Positions 1 through 12,910 of a stretch of 64,000 nucleotides of DNA are shown here, one piece after another. The translations under genes were made by a program, and so were the position numbers. Position 1 is the stretch's first letter, and every line of letters begins with the position of its first letter. The stretch is taken from positions 9,458,704 through 9,522,703 of the forward strand of contig NW_002060944.1 of NCBI RefSeq assembly GCF_000150275.1. The letters run 5' to 3'. A model generated the notes under the pieces. The model made no database searches and had not been told where the DNA came from. It saw only the letters and a program-made list of their open reading frames with translations. This DNA comes from Trichoplax adhaerens. Its lineage: Eukaryota > Placozoa > Uniplacotomia > Trichoplacea > Trichoplacidae.

Positions 1-108
1 AATTGCAGTTAATTAAAGTCTTACAAGCCCTTATGCAGATGCAATTATCGCTGTATGTTGTAGAGAGATTATAGAAATACATCCGTAAGTCCAAAATTGA
101 AAACTAAC

Positions 109-924
109 GGTTGGCCGGGGCGTGCAAGGGTTCGCCAGTTTCTGCTTTTATTTCAATTGATTGCTAAGACACAAAACAATAGTAATTATATAGTGACACA
201 CTACTCTAGAAACAGATATTAGCTAATAAATACCTGACTCCATCCTTTTCTTATATGTTTGGCCGGAGCAGATTTGACCCTAAATTACATTAGATTACGA
301 GAGCAAATATTACGTATTAACTATAATTCGATGTGAATCAGGCCGATTTCAAATTTCGCTTTGGCTTAGTTTACCGTTCGGGATTTATTTGGTCCACATC
401 TCCAAAATTGATTGGAACCCAGTCAGTATCCTCTGTAAAATTTATTTAATATATCATTATGTATATTGAAGCATAGCCCATTGTACTCCAGATTGAGATC
501 AAAACACGCACTAACTAACGCCAAAATTTTATTACGAATTCTTTAAAATGTGGAGCACAATTAAATGCTCTCATTAGCATATAGCAAGCTTACTCAAGAT
601 ATCCTGCGGAGCAGTTCTAGCACGACTAGATACTCTAGAAAGATTTTGTCTAGGTGGCGGAGCTTGAGGTTTGAATTTGCTGACTAGGTTAGCTCCATTG
701 ATATAAAGTACAAATCCTTGTTCTCTTTTCTCTTTTTCTAACTGCTTATCATCTTTTTTCTTCATTTTTTTCATAAGTCTAACGTAAGATAACGTATACA
801 CAGCTATAAGATATCGAAGGTGGAATGAAAATTATACGGCAAGTTAGATATGGCACCTGTTCTTATGCTGTAAAGAAGTGAGGTATTGTTCATAGGCAGG
901 TGAAACATCCTTTGAAGTTCGATC
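109..924 (-). CDS. KATNIP: KATNIP (KIAA0556) homologue, partial, five exons
   Basis: Five minus-strand exons splice in phase: 857-924, 594-778, 375-432, 234-279 and 109-163. The first reads AYEQYLTSLQHKNR. The second contains EQGFVLYINGAN and RARTAPQDIL. The fourth ends SAPAKHIRKGWSQ, and the fifth continues QSIEIKAETGEPLHAPA. From memory of the family, these match the N-terminal region of vertebrate KATNIP, a katanin-interacting protein of the ciliary base and microtubules. All five acceptors are AG and all donors are GT, and the phases agree at every junction. The 375-432 exon (WVPINFGDVDQINPE) is the least certain assignment. No start exon was found to the right of 924, and the rest of this large protein lies beyond the left edge, so the gene is open at both ends here. 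Family assignment is fairly sure; the exact ends are not. Confidence 0.7.
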
Positions 925-3750
925 CTAAATTAAATATCAGGTAATACACTTATGTCAGCCACATCGCTATGTGATCTTTCCTGTGACCGTACTGTAGTGT
1001 TCTCAGCTAGTTATAGTCGTTAAATGTTTTCAAAGTGCGATAGTAATAGGAAATAAAGCACTATTTGACGTAGAAATAGTCGGTTGTTCTTCAATAAAGT
1101 AATTATAGATATCGCTGGCAAGATGGCATAATACTATTAAGTTGGTGAATTGCGAAGTGTAGGAGTTAAAAGCCATTCATTACACATAGAAAGCCGCAAT
1201 TATACAAAAAATGTTTCACATGTATGAACAGAACTCACGATCTATGACTACAGTTAGCTTACTACTGCTCGAAAATAAACAATATAAAAGTAACCGTACG
1301 CGAGCAAAAACGGATTTAGTTATTAATTATTAATATAAAATATTTATGATCATGGTATAACTGTCAAAAGTTAATTACATACTGAGCTACAAAATAATCT
1401 GGCAAGCAACTATTATATCCTCACTGTTTTACATTCTAACTGTAAGTTTTTTGCTCTGTCACCCATAATTAACTTCGAATCATGTATCTTGTCCAATAAT
1501 CGACTTCCGGATGAATGATAAATTTAGTGATCGTTCAATACAGTAGTGTTAGCTACTTTACGAAATAGTAACAAAACTGAAAGCTAGCTTTCAAAATTAT
1601 TACCATTAACTTTCAGTTATTTATATCTTCTATAAATAGGTACAGGAGACTTGCGATACAATGATAATAAAGCTCTTAATATACAGTAAGTACTGTATAT
1701 TATCATTTTTACGTTCATGAGATTTTAAAACCGAAGACATAATAGTTTAGCCTTTTCTATTGATAGTAAACTAAATGTTCTTTATTATTATAGTCACCAA
1801 ATTCAATTTGTTCGTTATGTTTATAGCTGTATAAGTTGATTTAGCCTAATGTACTGTAATTAGCCTTGCTAATAAGCAACTACGATTGAGCACAAGTGTC
1901 TTCAAGGTAATCGTTGTCTTATTGTCGTTAACAAGCTACCTAAGGCTATATTACCGACTATTTTATGGTTCATTGTCAATTACATGACTTAATATTTCAT
2001 TCGCCTTACAAAATGAAAAGATCATAAAACGCTAGTTCTTATAGTCTACCTACAATGCCATTGATCACAAACAGAGAATGTTCATTTTTGTATCCTTCTG
2101 ATATCATTAATTATTTTTATTAATACTACCATTACAATGATTGCTCTTGTAAGATGTGATACTTGCTAAACAAGTTGATGATAATAGTGGTATCTAGCCA
2201 TTCAAAGCATTGCCTAAATGCTTTCCTTTAGTAAATCCACGGTGAATTATTATTAGACATATCACTTATGAATGAAAGTTTAACTGGAAGAGCTTTGAGC
2301 CAAATGTAGTGTTACAATGTTTGTAGAGAGCGATATAACTGCCTACAATATTCGTTTTCATTATTTTACCGACAACAGACATTAGAAAGGTAATATCCTG
2401 GCACATCTATACTTTATCGCTTCATCGTAAGTTGGGTATACGAAAAACGGCATAATGGANNNNNNNNNNNNNNNNNNNNNNNNNNNNNNNNNNNNNNNNN
2501 NNNNNNNNNTTCAAAGCATGACTTAATTTTGAACACTTTTGATACAATCTCCAAAATATAATGCGATATTTTATAATTTGCAAATGGGTTTCTGATGTAT
2601 CCGTATCCGCAATTTAAAAAATGTAATGTTTAAAGTATTCAATACATTTACGAATTCTACAATGCGCACTTTCCTTTACGGTTGCTTTACTGTAGTTAAA
2701 TTTTTATCCCTTATTATCTGTATTAACTGACTGGCGGAGCATATGGTATGAAGTAACGTTTATTTGATTGCACTAATAAGACCTCTAACATGACTTTATT
2801 ACGTTATGATCAAGCATATGGTTAAAGTCTAGTTATTGATTTACTATAGAAACAGTACTAGTTAATGAGGTCCATGTATTTTTATTTCATTATCGTAGTT
2901 TACACCTGTCAAGAATTACTAGAAAATGCGGTATTCTCTACACCTATTTTATCACTCCATATGGATAATTCTATCAGTAATGGTTGACAATATATTAGGG
3001 CGTTACGAGCTATTAGAATTGAAGATGCGGATATACATCTTGTTAGGAAATGAGAAGCATTCATCCGTGAAGCATTTGTATATTATAAAAATGCAAAAGA
3101 TTGAAAGACTTGCATACCTCTTCTGCTCTTATCTTGACAGCGGAATCGCTTCTTTTTTGCCAGTGCTTACGATGATTTTGCCCTAAGATAACCAGCATAT
3201 TGTATTTTAATACTAGCTCGCATACAATTGAAGACAATGTTTCTTTACAGGCATGATTTATTTCATTAAATGACAGAAATTAATTAAAATTACTAGAAAA
3301 ATGTTTTGATGTATTAGGAAGGCTGATCTATTCGTGCCTTTTTATGAGTGTTGTATTTATAAACTTTATATTTAACGTCTTGAAGTACAATGATTCATGG
3401 TGGTCCACATGTAATATACGAGTATACTAAGAAAATATCGTCATTTTATTCGAGTTATCGTATCGATAATGAAATTTAGATCAATTGTCGATGGCTGTAG
3501 GCAATGGATACTTTTGACAGTAGAATATCCACAGCCATTGTACAGAAGTTATTCTAATTAGGGTGTAACATATTTGTCACCGATTATTTCAATGCCAGTT
3601 CAAGTTGACTCTTTATTTACACTCTTTCTGGTATGTTTCCTTCCCTCCTCCTTTTACACTTTCGCAGTTGTAGATTGATATAAAAGATGAACAAGATCGA
3701 GTTTTTGTACGCGCATATATCCATTGATGAATTTTTCGTCAGATTAAGAT
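925..3750. other. Intergenic, no supported gene
   Basis: AT-rich DNA with no open frame that carries recognisable domains or codon-like composition. The 86-codon plus-strand frame at 2926-3186 has no homology I recognise. An undetected first exon of the KATNIP homologue may lie just to the right of 925. The stretch includes an assembly gap at 2460-2509. Confidence 0.5.
2460..2509. other. Assembly gap (50 N)
   Basis: Fifty consecutive N characters; sequence unknown. Confidence 1.
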
Positions 3751-3764
3751 GATATAATTCGTAT

Positions 3765-4475
3765 TAAGCGCAATGCAGCTACAATGGAAATAGATCTGTT
3801 TGGTATGTATTCCTGTCCATCAACCCAGTTGGAATATTAATTATAAAAATGTAATTCAATCTGGATTTTGGATTACTTCATTTCGGTCCATGGATTGTGT
3901 AAGAGATGTGTAGTACTCAGTCAGTGTTGATATCTTGTATTGTACAAAAAGGAACATTTACAAGTATTGCAATGTGGAATCGAGCTGGTATGTAAACTCT
4001 ACGTCTAACAAGCAAATTCGACGGTCTATCGATGAAAGTGCAATAGAATTATGATTTGGATATTTGATTTCCGTCCATTTTATTATTCTAAGTATAAAGA
4101 GACATGCTGAGTCTACACATACATGCTAAATCGACGCCAACAGTACTGTATATAATAACTCGGATTTACCGCAATTTCAATACGCGTACAGTATCATGAA
4201 AATGCAGGTCGATCTGGATAACGCATACTACCTACCAACAAAGTTGGAATATCGAGCATAAGTGAAATTGAATTGGACTTTTCCCAACTGAACTCCTATT
4301 TGAATTGATCGGCCTATCTACTATCCATCCACACCATCTGAGTATTGATCAAAAGTGAAATTTCATTTGGATTCTTTTGCAATCCAAATAGATCATGGAC
4401 ATGATTTTCGCATTGTCTCGGTTCAAAGTGAAATTGAATTGCAATTTGCATTTGGACTACTGGATTTTATCCATC
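3765..4475. repeat. Degenerate tandem repeat
   Basis: Diverged copies of a phrase like AGTTGGAATATNNANNATAA followed by GTGAAATTGAATTNGNATTT recur near 3825, 4000, 4240, 4355 and 4425, often next to GATCTGGAT or GGTCCATGGAT variants. The copies are too eroded to fix a unit length. Open frames inside it, such as 4355-4549, are by-products of the repeat. Confidence 0.45.
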
Positions 4476-5071
4476 GTCAGCGCTCCCCGCACAAAAAAAA
4501 TAGAGATCATCTGTATCGTTTACGGCAAACTATTGCTATTGTATATTGATGTAGCCTAGGGTGGCAAAGCAGTACATATACGGCAGTTTATTTACTAATA
4601 ATGTTAATTACTCTTCATTGATTCTCTACTCTTGCTTTATCCATCTTTGGATAACAGCATGACTACAGTACTGTGCGTACTAAAATAATCAATTAATCAA
4701 TGCTTCAATAACTGGATGGCACTTGTTCCTTTCACTCTTGCCACTTTAAGACATACTGTACTACAAGTAATCAATGAAGATATCCACTAGGTTGAATTGA
4801 TTTCAATAGCACAAGTTATAATTATTATTCAATTATGGTTGATCGATGATGGAAAAGCTCAAACCGATACAGTACAACATTTTGCTGTCGTAAACACTGA
4901 CAGTAGGTGAAATCCATCACTTCGCGCTTACTTTAGTTACTCTAACGGGTTCTACGACGCTTACCGGTGCTCATGAAGCCTTCAGGTGAGGAATGATAAC
5001 AGGTCCAATATAATTCACGATTTCTATCGATATTCTACGATGATTTTAGTCCCAACATTCAAAAAGGAGTA

Positions 5072-6145
5072 CCATTGAATCAAGAATGGCTAATCCTCAT
5101 CCTTTGGTAGGATTGGTATGGCGTTGATTGATTAATTTTGTGATTTTATTAGTCGTTGATCAAGATACGCGTACATTATCTCATATCGAGACGAGACGGC
5201 AGAATCTCAAGTTTACTACAGTCTGTCTAGCAGTCGGCTTTCTGTCTGTAGCTTACAGTGTACAGTACAGTATAGTGCAGTACAATACTGTACAAACGGC
5301 AGAATTCAAAGTGTACCACAGTCTGTCTTGCGGTCGGCTTTCTGTCCGTAGCTTACAGTGTACACAGTACAGTACAGGACTTCTACAGTTGTACTGTAGA
5401 AGTCCATTTCCAATAGGAATGGCTAGAAGCTAGACTACAGTACTGTAGGCTAGACCGCTACAGTACTGTACAGTGTACACTGGTATACCATTCAATCAAG
5501 AATGGCTAATCATCATCCTTTGGTAGGATTGGTACGGCGTTCATTGATTGATTTTGTAATTTATTAGTCGTTGATAGACCTGACTCGTTGATCAAGATAC
5601 GCGTAGGTTTCCCATATCGAGACAAGACGGCAGGAATCCAAAGTTTACCACAGTCTGTCTTATAGTCGGCTTTCTGTCTGTAGCTTACAGTGTACAGTAC
5701 CGTACAGTTGTACTGTAGAAGTCCATTTCCAATAGGAATGACTAGAGGCTGGACTACTGTGTAGGCTACACCGCTACAGCACTGTACCGTACACTGCAGT
5801 ACAGTACCATTCAATCAAGAATGGCTAATCATCATCCTTCGGTAGGATTGGTATGGCGTTGATTGATTGATTTTATGATTTTATTAGTCGTTGATGAATA
5901 TGCAGTACACGTCCATATCCCATATCGAGACGAGACGGCAGAATCCAAAGTTTACCACAGTCTGTCTTGCGGTTGGCTTTGTGTCTGTAGCTTACAGTGT
6001 ACAGTACAGTACAGTTGTACTGTAGAAGTCCATTTCTAATACTGTAGGAATGACTACTGTACTGTACAGTACTGTACACTCAGTGTACAGTATGTACTGT
6101 ACAGTACGGCCAGACCGCTACAGTACTGTACACTGTAAGAGAAGT
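5072..6145. repeat. Three-copy tandem array, ~320-bp unit
   Basis: The phrase AATCAAGAATGGCTAATC starts near 5076, 5491 and 5811. Each time it is followed by a shared segment ending in TTATTAGTCGTTGAT, then a block with CACAGTCTGTCTTG, then CAGTTGTACTGTAGAAGTCC, then a TACTG/TACAG palindrome cluster. Copies 2 and 3 are about 320-335 bp. Copy 1 is about 415 bp because its central ~100-bp block is doubled (about 5200-5275 and 5300-5364). Several open frames with TVQYSTV-like peptides fall here; they are translated pentamer repeats, not genes. Confidence 0.85.
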
Positions 6146-6640
6146 GCATGGGTTTGGTTCAATCAGGCCATTGAGGTGAAAGAAAAGCCTACAGTATTTT
6201 CTATGGATCAAGCAGTACAGTACTGAGTACTGTGCATACAACATTCCTGTACTGTTCATTATAATTATTACTGTATGCTTCGACTCTTCTTGTAGAATGC
6301 TCTAAAATAGAGTCATTTTACCTTAGTTTCAGTACTAATTTTTCCCTTTTTCTGAGTCTGAAAAGAAAAGGAAATAAACACATCGTACTGGACACTAGTG
6401 AACAGTACAGTACGAGCATATCATTTCCATTTGCTGTTCATGGTACTGTATTGAGTCATGTGATCGTACCACGCTACCATCGTGTTCGCATCGTCTACAG
6501 TACAGTACTGTAGACTGTTTGCACAGATTGCGTAATTCACTCATCGATCGTAGGTCTGACCCATAGAGTTTTTTCTGAACTCTATGGTCTGACCATACAG
6601 TACGTACTGCACTTATACTGTACACTGTACTGTATCCGAC
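5240..6640. repeat. TACAG/TACTG pentamer island 1
   Basis: Dense runs of TACAG and of its reverse complement in cyclic form, TACTG, alternate in short blocks, so the join TACTGTACAGTA is palindromic. The island overlaps the 320-bp array and continues to about 6640. The same motif recurs in other islands in this window. Confidence 0.8.
6561..6587. repeat. Perfect 10-bp inverted repeat (hairpin 1)
   Basis: CCATAGAGTT (6561-6570) and AACTCTATGG (6578-6587) are perfect reverse complements around a 7-nt loop. The stem is bracketed by two copies of GTCTGAC, giving a short symmetrical module. Confidence 0.85.
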
Positions 6641-6660
6641 TGGACTCTTCGCCAGTCGGA
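6635..6660. repeat. Perfect 9-bp inverted repeat (hairpin 2)
   Basis: TCCGACTGG (6635-6643) pairs perfectly with CCAGTCGGA (6652-6660) across an 8-nt loop. It lies 47 bp after hairpin 1 and just before a TGTC run. Confidence 0.85.
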
Positions 6661-7008
6661 GTTCACTGTCTGTCTGTCTGTATTAGAACAATACTAACGT
6701 CATCAAAGCCACAACGTCTTTTAACAAATCACTTAGGCACGAAGGCGCTAACCACTGCAAAAGTTGCTGCGCTCTGGACGCCAGTTTTACGGAGGACGAT
6801 CTATTTGTTCTCTATTTATTATGATTATAATTTAACAATTGTTATAGGTAGGAATACTGTACTGCAACTGTGCTGTAGTGTTGTTTATTAGGGGTGATTA
6901 TTATTATTGTTAGTATTATTAACTCTTACTGTACTGTACTGCAGCCATCAGTATTACAAAGGATCACTTCACGTCATCGCAATCGAACCGCTTGGCTTAG
7001 CAATCATC

Positions 7009-7884
7009 ATGGCCAATTTAGCCAAAGCTTGCAATCATACTATCGACAACTCCATCTTGGATCAACAACAAGAAGCCAAATGGTCACAACCTTTCTACTT
7101 TATTTTTGGTGCTGATCCACAACTGGGTATCGTTACACAAGATGTAACATGGCAAGATGAAATTCAATATGTTCAAAGAGCCGTTGATGAAGTCAATAAA
7201 ATGCAACCACCGCCTCGATTTTTCATGGTCGGTGGCGATCTCGTTAATTCACCCCCTTCCAAACCAACACATCGCCAACAGGTTGAAGATTTCAAGAAAG
7301 CATTTGCTCAATTAAATCATCAAATTCCGTTAATGTGCTTACCAGGCAATCATGATATTGGCGATACACCCACGCCCGACGATATTGCGACCTATCGTCA
7401 AGATTTTGGAGATGACTGGTATTCATTTTGGTGCGGTGGAGTTTATTTTATCGTCTTAAATTCTCAATATTATTATGATGGCTCTAATTTACAAGATATC
7501 AAGAAAGAGCAACATCAATGGCTAGAAGATCATCTCGTCGAGGCTCAACTCGCTCATGCCAAACACATTGTTCTTTTCCAGCATATTCCATTATGTTTAC
7601 AAGGTATCGACGAAGAAGATACCTATTTTATCATTCCTAAAAAGGAACGATTACCGCTCTTCTCCGCTTTGAAGTATCACGGAGTTGTATCTGTTTTTAC
7701 TGGGCATCGTCATGCTAATGCAGACGTTAAAGTAGATGGTATCCAATTGACGACAGCATCTTCGATGTCATTTCAACTTGGTAATGAAAAAAATGGTATC
7801 ACAGTTGTCAAAGTTGACGACAAGGCAATTACATCGAAATATTATCAATACGACGATTTACCGACAAAGATTACATTTGATTAA
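7009..7884 (+). CDS. CPPED1: Calcineurin-like phosphoesterase CPPED1 (CSTP1-type)
   Basis: Encodes a cytosolic metallophosphatase of the CPPED1 group, known in mammals as a serine/threonine phosphatase acting on Akt. The protein is 291 residues (human about 314) and has no intron. Metal-binding motifs appear in the family order: GADPQLG (about D36/Q38), GGDLVN (D77), GNHD (N114-D116), an FQHIP motif near 195 and GHRHAN near 240. The start is ATG at 7009, in CATCATGG context, just before conserved sequence. The frame stays open upstream to 6907, but that part reads through TACTG repeats and is unlike the family. A spliced 5' leader is possible because ACTGTACTGCAG near 6945 resembles an acceptor. 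The end is the stop codon at 7884. Confidence 0.92.
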   Translation: MANLAKACNHTIDNSILDQQQEAKWSQPFYFIFGADPQLGIVTQDVTWQDEIQYVQRAVDEVNKMQPPPRFFMVGGDLVNSPPSKPTHRQQVEDFKKAFAQLNHQIPLMCLPGNHDIGDTPTPDDIATYRQDFGDDWYSFWCGGVYFIVLNSQYYYDGSNLQDIKKEQHQWLEDHLVEAQLAHAKHIVLFQHIPLCLQGIDEEDTYFIIPKKERLPLFSALKYHGVVSVFTGHRHANADVKVDGIQLTTASSMSFQLGNEKNGITVVKVDDKAITSKYYQYDDLPTKITFD

Positions 7885-8181
7885 TTCAAAACCAATGACT
7901 GCTTTGAAAATATTCCACTCGTTAGTTAGCACGCGACTCTAAACATCGATATTGCATCAATAGAGCACTTGAATGTATGCATCACATTTTACACATGCTG
8001 ACCTACTGTATTATGAAGCAATGGACAATGTCCAAAATGTAAATTTCTGTTCTATACGTATGTAAGAGTATTGCTTGTATTTACTCCTATTGTCATTAGT
8101 GATAATGATGATCATCATAATCTAGTAGTCAGTAGTTGTCACGTTGAATGCTTACAATTTAATTTGTTCCAAGGCTGGACT

Positions 8182-8187
8182 AATAAA
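8182..8187 (+). promoter_or_regulatory. Polyadenylation signal for CPPED1
   Basis: AATAAA about 300 bp after the CPPED1 stop; a second near-match follows at about 8196. Confidence 0.5.
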
Positions 8188-8199
8188 ATTGAAGGAATA

Positions 8200-10369
8200 A
8201 TAAAAGAATAGACTGAGAGTATAGCCATCATTTTATTAATTTGTATCAGTAATATACAGTTGTATATTTTTATTTTATATTTAAAACTCATTACAATCGT
8301 CAATCTTTTAATAACAACTTTTAGCGATATTTTGGAACCAATGATTTCTTATACATTGCCCTTTCCTAGCAAATTAACAGTTTTAATTGGCAACATTGGA
8401 AATAAATTATACTTGTGGCATGATACTCATATTAGTTATCGAGTTTTTTTCTCCTTTTTTTCTTGAAAAATAGCAGCACACAATTAAACTTTTATGAATC
8501 TCTTGAATTTAACCCCAATCTGATAATTAGAAAAAATGAATCATCTTGTATTGCTTATCTTGTCTTTACTTTGATAACTTTAATAGTACGTTGTTCAATT
8601 CTCAATAAAAATCTATTCTCACTCTATGCTGCGACGCAAACCGGGGTAAAACAAATTAAAATAAGGCTATTCATATACTGCATCCCACTTCTGTCGTAAT
8701 TTCCTGTTATACGTACGGTACTATGCTATGCAATCTAGACGTGCTGAAATTCGATAGCATGCTTTGAAAACGATACTATTTATTAATATCAGATCGGAAA
8801 TTTAATATTATGATGATGCGCTATCTCAATATCTATCGATTGAGGAGTAAAATTCACGTTAAACTACTTTCACAACATCGGGCAATCTGAAGGAATTAAA
8901 CGAATCAACTAGATATAGTTATGGCTTTCTCTGTCAATAGAGACATACATAACATCTACAATTATTATAACTTATAAAGAGATCGCTGCTATTTAAGAAT
9001 GATAGAAAATAAAAGTTCAACACCATTTCTGCTACTATACTATGGTAATTTAAATTGTCTACATAGTGTATGCCATTGTTTCGCCAACTTATTTATTTAA
9101 TATTAATACTAAAACAATTGGTTATCAAAGTCACGGTTCCTTTCGTTATTCTATACTAAGTCTTTCATTTGATACCATTTTAGGATCATACGGATCAAAA
9201 CATCATTAATTATTTATTTACAGTTAGTCAGACAATTTGATATCTTGGTGTCTGTGTACTTCATAACGGATTCATGGCTACGTCTTGCATGTAGAGTATA
9301 CATCCACAATATAGTATCATGTACACGTGTAGATCTAGTAGCCGAAAATGTAATTATAGTCTTCATAAATTCTAGTAAATAATGTCAAAATAATAACGGT
9401 CAATAAAGAATCGATAGGACCACGTCATAATAAATAAAGACTGAAAGCGATCTATTGTAATATATGATACTAAATCCCATGGTTGAAGTAATCTAGTACT
9501 TAAAAACTCTTCACTTAAATTTTAATACTGAATTGCTATTACTTTTCATAAGTGTGTTAGCTATGTACTGTAGAATTTATGTGAGCTTTTGAAAGTCAAT
9601 TTTTAACTTTATCTATTAGGTGAACTTACCATATTATTATAAGAGTACAGTTTCTTAAAAATTACTATATTGAATATACTGTAAACAATACTAGCGAAAA
9701 CGTAACATATACATACTACACAACTATTAAGTACCTGAAATAAATCGCAGCCAAGAAATGTAGAGCATCTCTAACTTATTCACTGTCAGTATTTTTAGAC
9801 ACGCAAGCACAGCCTAATACAGCTTATACCGTACATCTTGAGCAATTGACATACTATAATTATACATGTATCGTTCAACTTCATGCTTCATCCCAATCAG
9901 TCATAGGTCCTACGAGTATTTACAAGTAATAATTAATATCAGTCCTAAGAATTCTAGTGCGGCTACTCAATATCGAATCATCTGGTGCAATTCACTGTCG
10001 ATCACATAACTGGATGATCGCTCATTTTAATGGCAAAACAAGAAACGAAGTACATGTATCAACATGTACTGTCCAACAGCTTCAAGAAAGTACCGTATTA
10101 ATAATCCCCGTCATGACATGAATAATAACTATCTCGATATACATTCAGTCAATGATCTCTAAAACATAAAGGTTTATTTTTTAGAGATCCCAAGTACTGT
10201 ACTACAAACATGCATCCACTTGTTATAAGTTGCACTCGTTTTAGTACAGTAAATAGCATCTATTTCTTCACTTCCTATTCGAGATGACAAGTAAAGTTAG
10301 CAGTCTTCTACTATTACATGATCAATACCACGAGAAGACACAGCCAAAATTAATTTGAAATTTTAATCA
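8200..10369. other. Intergenic, nothing supported
   Basis: AT-rich DNA between the 3' ends of two convergent genes (CPPED1 and RPL3). Open frames at 8260-8466 and 8463-8699 are AT-biased with no recognisable domain. Confidence 0.5.
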
Positions 10370-10375
10370 TTTATT
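10370..10375 (-). promoter_or_regulatory. Polyadenylation signal for RPL3
   Basis: AATAAA on the minus strand, 46 bp past the RPL3 stop codon. Confidence 0.75.
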
Positions 10376-10420
10376 ACTCAACAGTACATGACACGTCTAT
10401 TAAACAGTAATTGGCCGAAT

Positions 10421-12887
10421 TTATGCAGTAGCTGCGATATCTTTCTTAAGGGTTCCCTAAAAGAGAATAATGTATAGCACACGTCACACTTACAGTGTTC
10501 AAATAATAACTTCAACTGTTGCAGGTAACTTACCATAAAGGCTTTCTTTTCATCAAGAGTTTGGAACCTTCCATGGCCAAATTTCGATGTTGTATCCACA
10601 AATTTCAAATTAATCTTCTCCAATGCGACACGGCTAGTATGGACACGGCGAGACTGAAAGAAAGGAAGCATGGTGAATCAGAAATGCCATTCTTGAGCTA
10701 CTGTTCTGTACTGTACATCCAATAAGTGTTAGTTTTACCTTTCGTAAAGTGATGACTCTTTTCTTAGGACCCATGACACATCCTTTCAACATTATGTAAT
10801 CCTGTGTAACTACACCATAATGAGGGAATCCACCCTAAAAGTGAGAAATATATGTCGAAATTTTAAAATAGACACAAATAGTAAGTGCCGTCAGTAACGC
10901 TAGCTCTTCAATTTACCACAGGAGTAATTTTCTTGACAGTCGTATCATATCCTGTACTAGCGTTCTTTTCATCTTTTCCAGAACCAATACGGTAAATCTT
11001 CTTGTTAACTTCAGTACGATGATGGTAACCAGTTTGACCAGCGCGAGCAATAGAAAAGCCAACACGACTAGGATGCCAAGAGCCAATACATGCAACCTTT
11101 CGTAAACCTTTATGCGTCTTCCGTGGTAATTTCTTCGTTCCCCATCGGAAAGTAACGCCTTATCACCAAAGTAGTAACATTATGAATTGTTTTTAATATT
11201 TCGATCAAGTAGATATCATGCTATCATCATTAGCGAAGGTAGTAATATGAGAAATTATCTAATATTTATGACATATTACAATATGACAGGGCATTGGAGT
11301 ACCTCTAAATCCTTTTCCTTTAGTTGCACCAATTATATCAATCATTTCATCTTGGCTAAAAACGGTATCAGCTGGTACTTCTTTTTCTAACAGAGCACGG
11401 GCATAGTCTACCTTTTCAACGATATTACCTCCGTTAACTTGGATTTCCATGACATGGGATTTCTTTTGTCGTAAAGCGACCAGTCTTATCTAAAACATTA
11501 ATATTTAATTTAGATACTTTACAAGAAATAACATCTTGCTGTCGCAAACATTCTATGCAAGCCAGACTGCTTTCGTATCGAAGTACAAGTGCAGTAGGTC
11601 TCCCTCTGCTCACCTGAGTATGTGCAATAACACGGATGACTTTGCAATACTTTTTCATTTTTTCGAAATCACGTTCGATCGTTTGAACGCCGTTTGCGTC
11701 TCCATATCTCTTACATGATTTAGTGAAGGCCTTCTTCTTTGATCTATACCTGTTGCATTGAACATAATCCTCCTTACAGACCTGAAGTCTACATTTACTT
11801 TATCAAGAAACTTGCTAGGATTGTATGCGATCTTGCATTAATAGAGAGCTTATCGCCAGATAGGTGTCTATAACAAATACATCTAAGCTTACGTACCAGT
11901 TCTTGTAAAAGCGACGCTTGCATTCTTCATTCAGATGTTCAGCCCAAACGGTCTTATAAGTACGAAGGCCACGAGGAGTTTCAATATAGCCAACGACACC
12001 TACAACAACCATTGGAGGAGTTTCCAGGATGGTAACAGCTTCTACTACTTCTTTCTTATTCATTTCTATAAGAGTAGAGATTACAGCCGTCATTTATAAA
12101 CAGTAGTCGATTAATGAGAGACTTTGAAGCCAGATGTATTTTCTCATATCTCAACTCAAAGACGACAACAATTTATGAGAATAGTTCCATTTTAAAGTAA
12201 CATTTCATCATACGGCAACTTATGCATCGTTGCCATATTCTGGAAATACTTGTATTACTTTAAGGCGTAACAAATTACACTAGCGCTGTATAACAAATCG
12301 TTCAATATTAATGCATAACGAAAGGCTATTGCCAATAAAAAAAGTTGTCTGTACGTATGTACTATCGTAAAGTATTTGATATTAAAAATGATGATCTATT
12401 ACTAGCATTGCACGATATCAAACTATCACTTGGCTCTTCCATTATTAGCTGTCTAGCTATTGAAGAACGGCGAAATACTAGTTACCGCCATCGTAAGAAG
12501 TTGTTGTACATTATGGCAGTTGAACTTACTTGAACCAGGACGATCAGGTTCACGCAAGACATGAGTCATACCAGCCTTATAGGCCATAAATGCTGTAAGA
12601 TGGCAAGGCTTGGTAGCGTCATCTTTAGGGAAAGACTTTACTTTTCCTCGATGCTTTTTCGTTCTCTTACGTGGTAAGAACCCAAGGGAACCATGACGAG
12701 GAGCCGAGAACTTACGATGAGACTATATAATAGCGAATAAAATTTTATGATTACATCTTTAGCCAAACAAAACTAGATCATCTTTTACAACGAAAGTGCC
12801 GAAGCAGTTTGATGATAAAAGAAATTTACGATCGTGCACAGAAATTGAAGATTGGACTAGGATATTTTTCTTTACTGAACCTACCAT
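10421..12887 (-). CDS. RPL3: 60S ribosomal protein L3 (uL3), nine exons
   Basis: Large-subunit protein uL3, which sits at the peptidyl-transferase centre. Exons in minus-strand order: 12885-12887 (ATG only), 12530-12722, 11897-12065, 11614-11749, 11303-11489, 10917-11158, 10739-10834, 10534-10653, 10421-10456. All introns are GT-AG and all phases agree. They sum to 1182 nt, or 393 residues (human 403). Diagnostic segments are [106 protein letters not shown] (here with V for I) and the tail [11 protein letters not shown]. Key uL3 elements, including the tryptophan-finger region, are intact. Near-universal conservation makes both the identity and the exon map very secure. Introns are 80-465 bp. 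Confidence 0.97.
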
Positions 12888-12910
12888 GATGGCTACTCGG
12901 ATAAATTGCT

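Noticed and set aside
11815-12093. A possible separate 92-residue gene starting before the RPL3 exon 11897-12065.
   Set aside because: The extra residues at both ends are intron sequence; the conserved part is an RPL3 exon with matching phases.
12206-12211. C-box-like ATGATGA on the minus strand in RPL3 introns (also 11224-11229), suggesting box C/D snoRNAs, which RPL3 introns host in some animals.
   Set aside because: No D box (CTGA) at a suitable distance and no terminal stem could be found.
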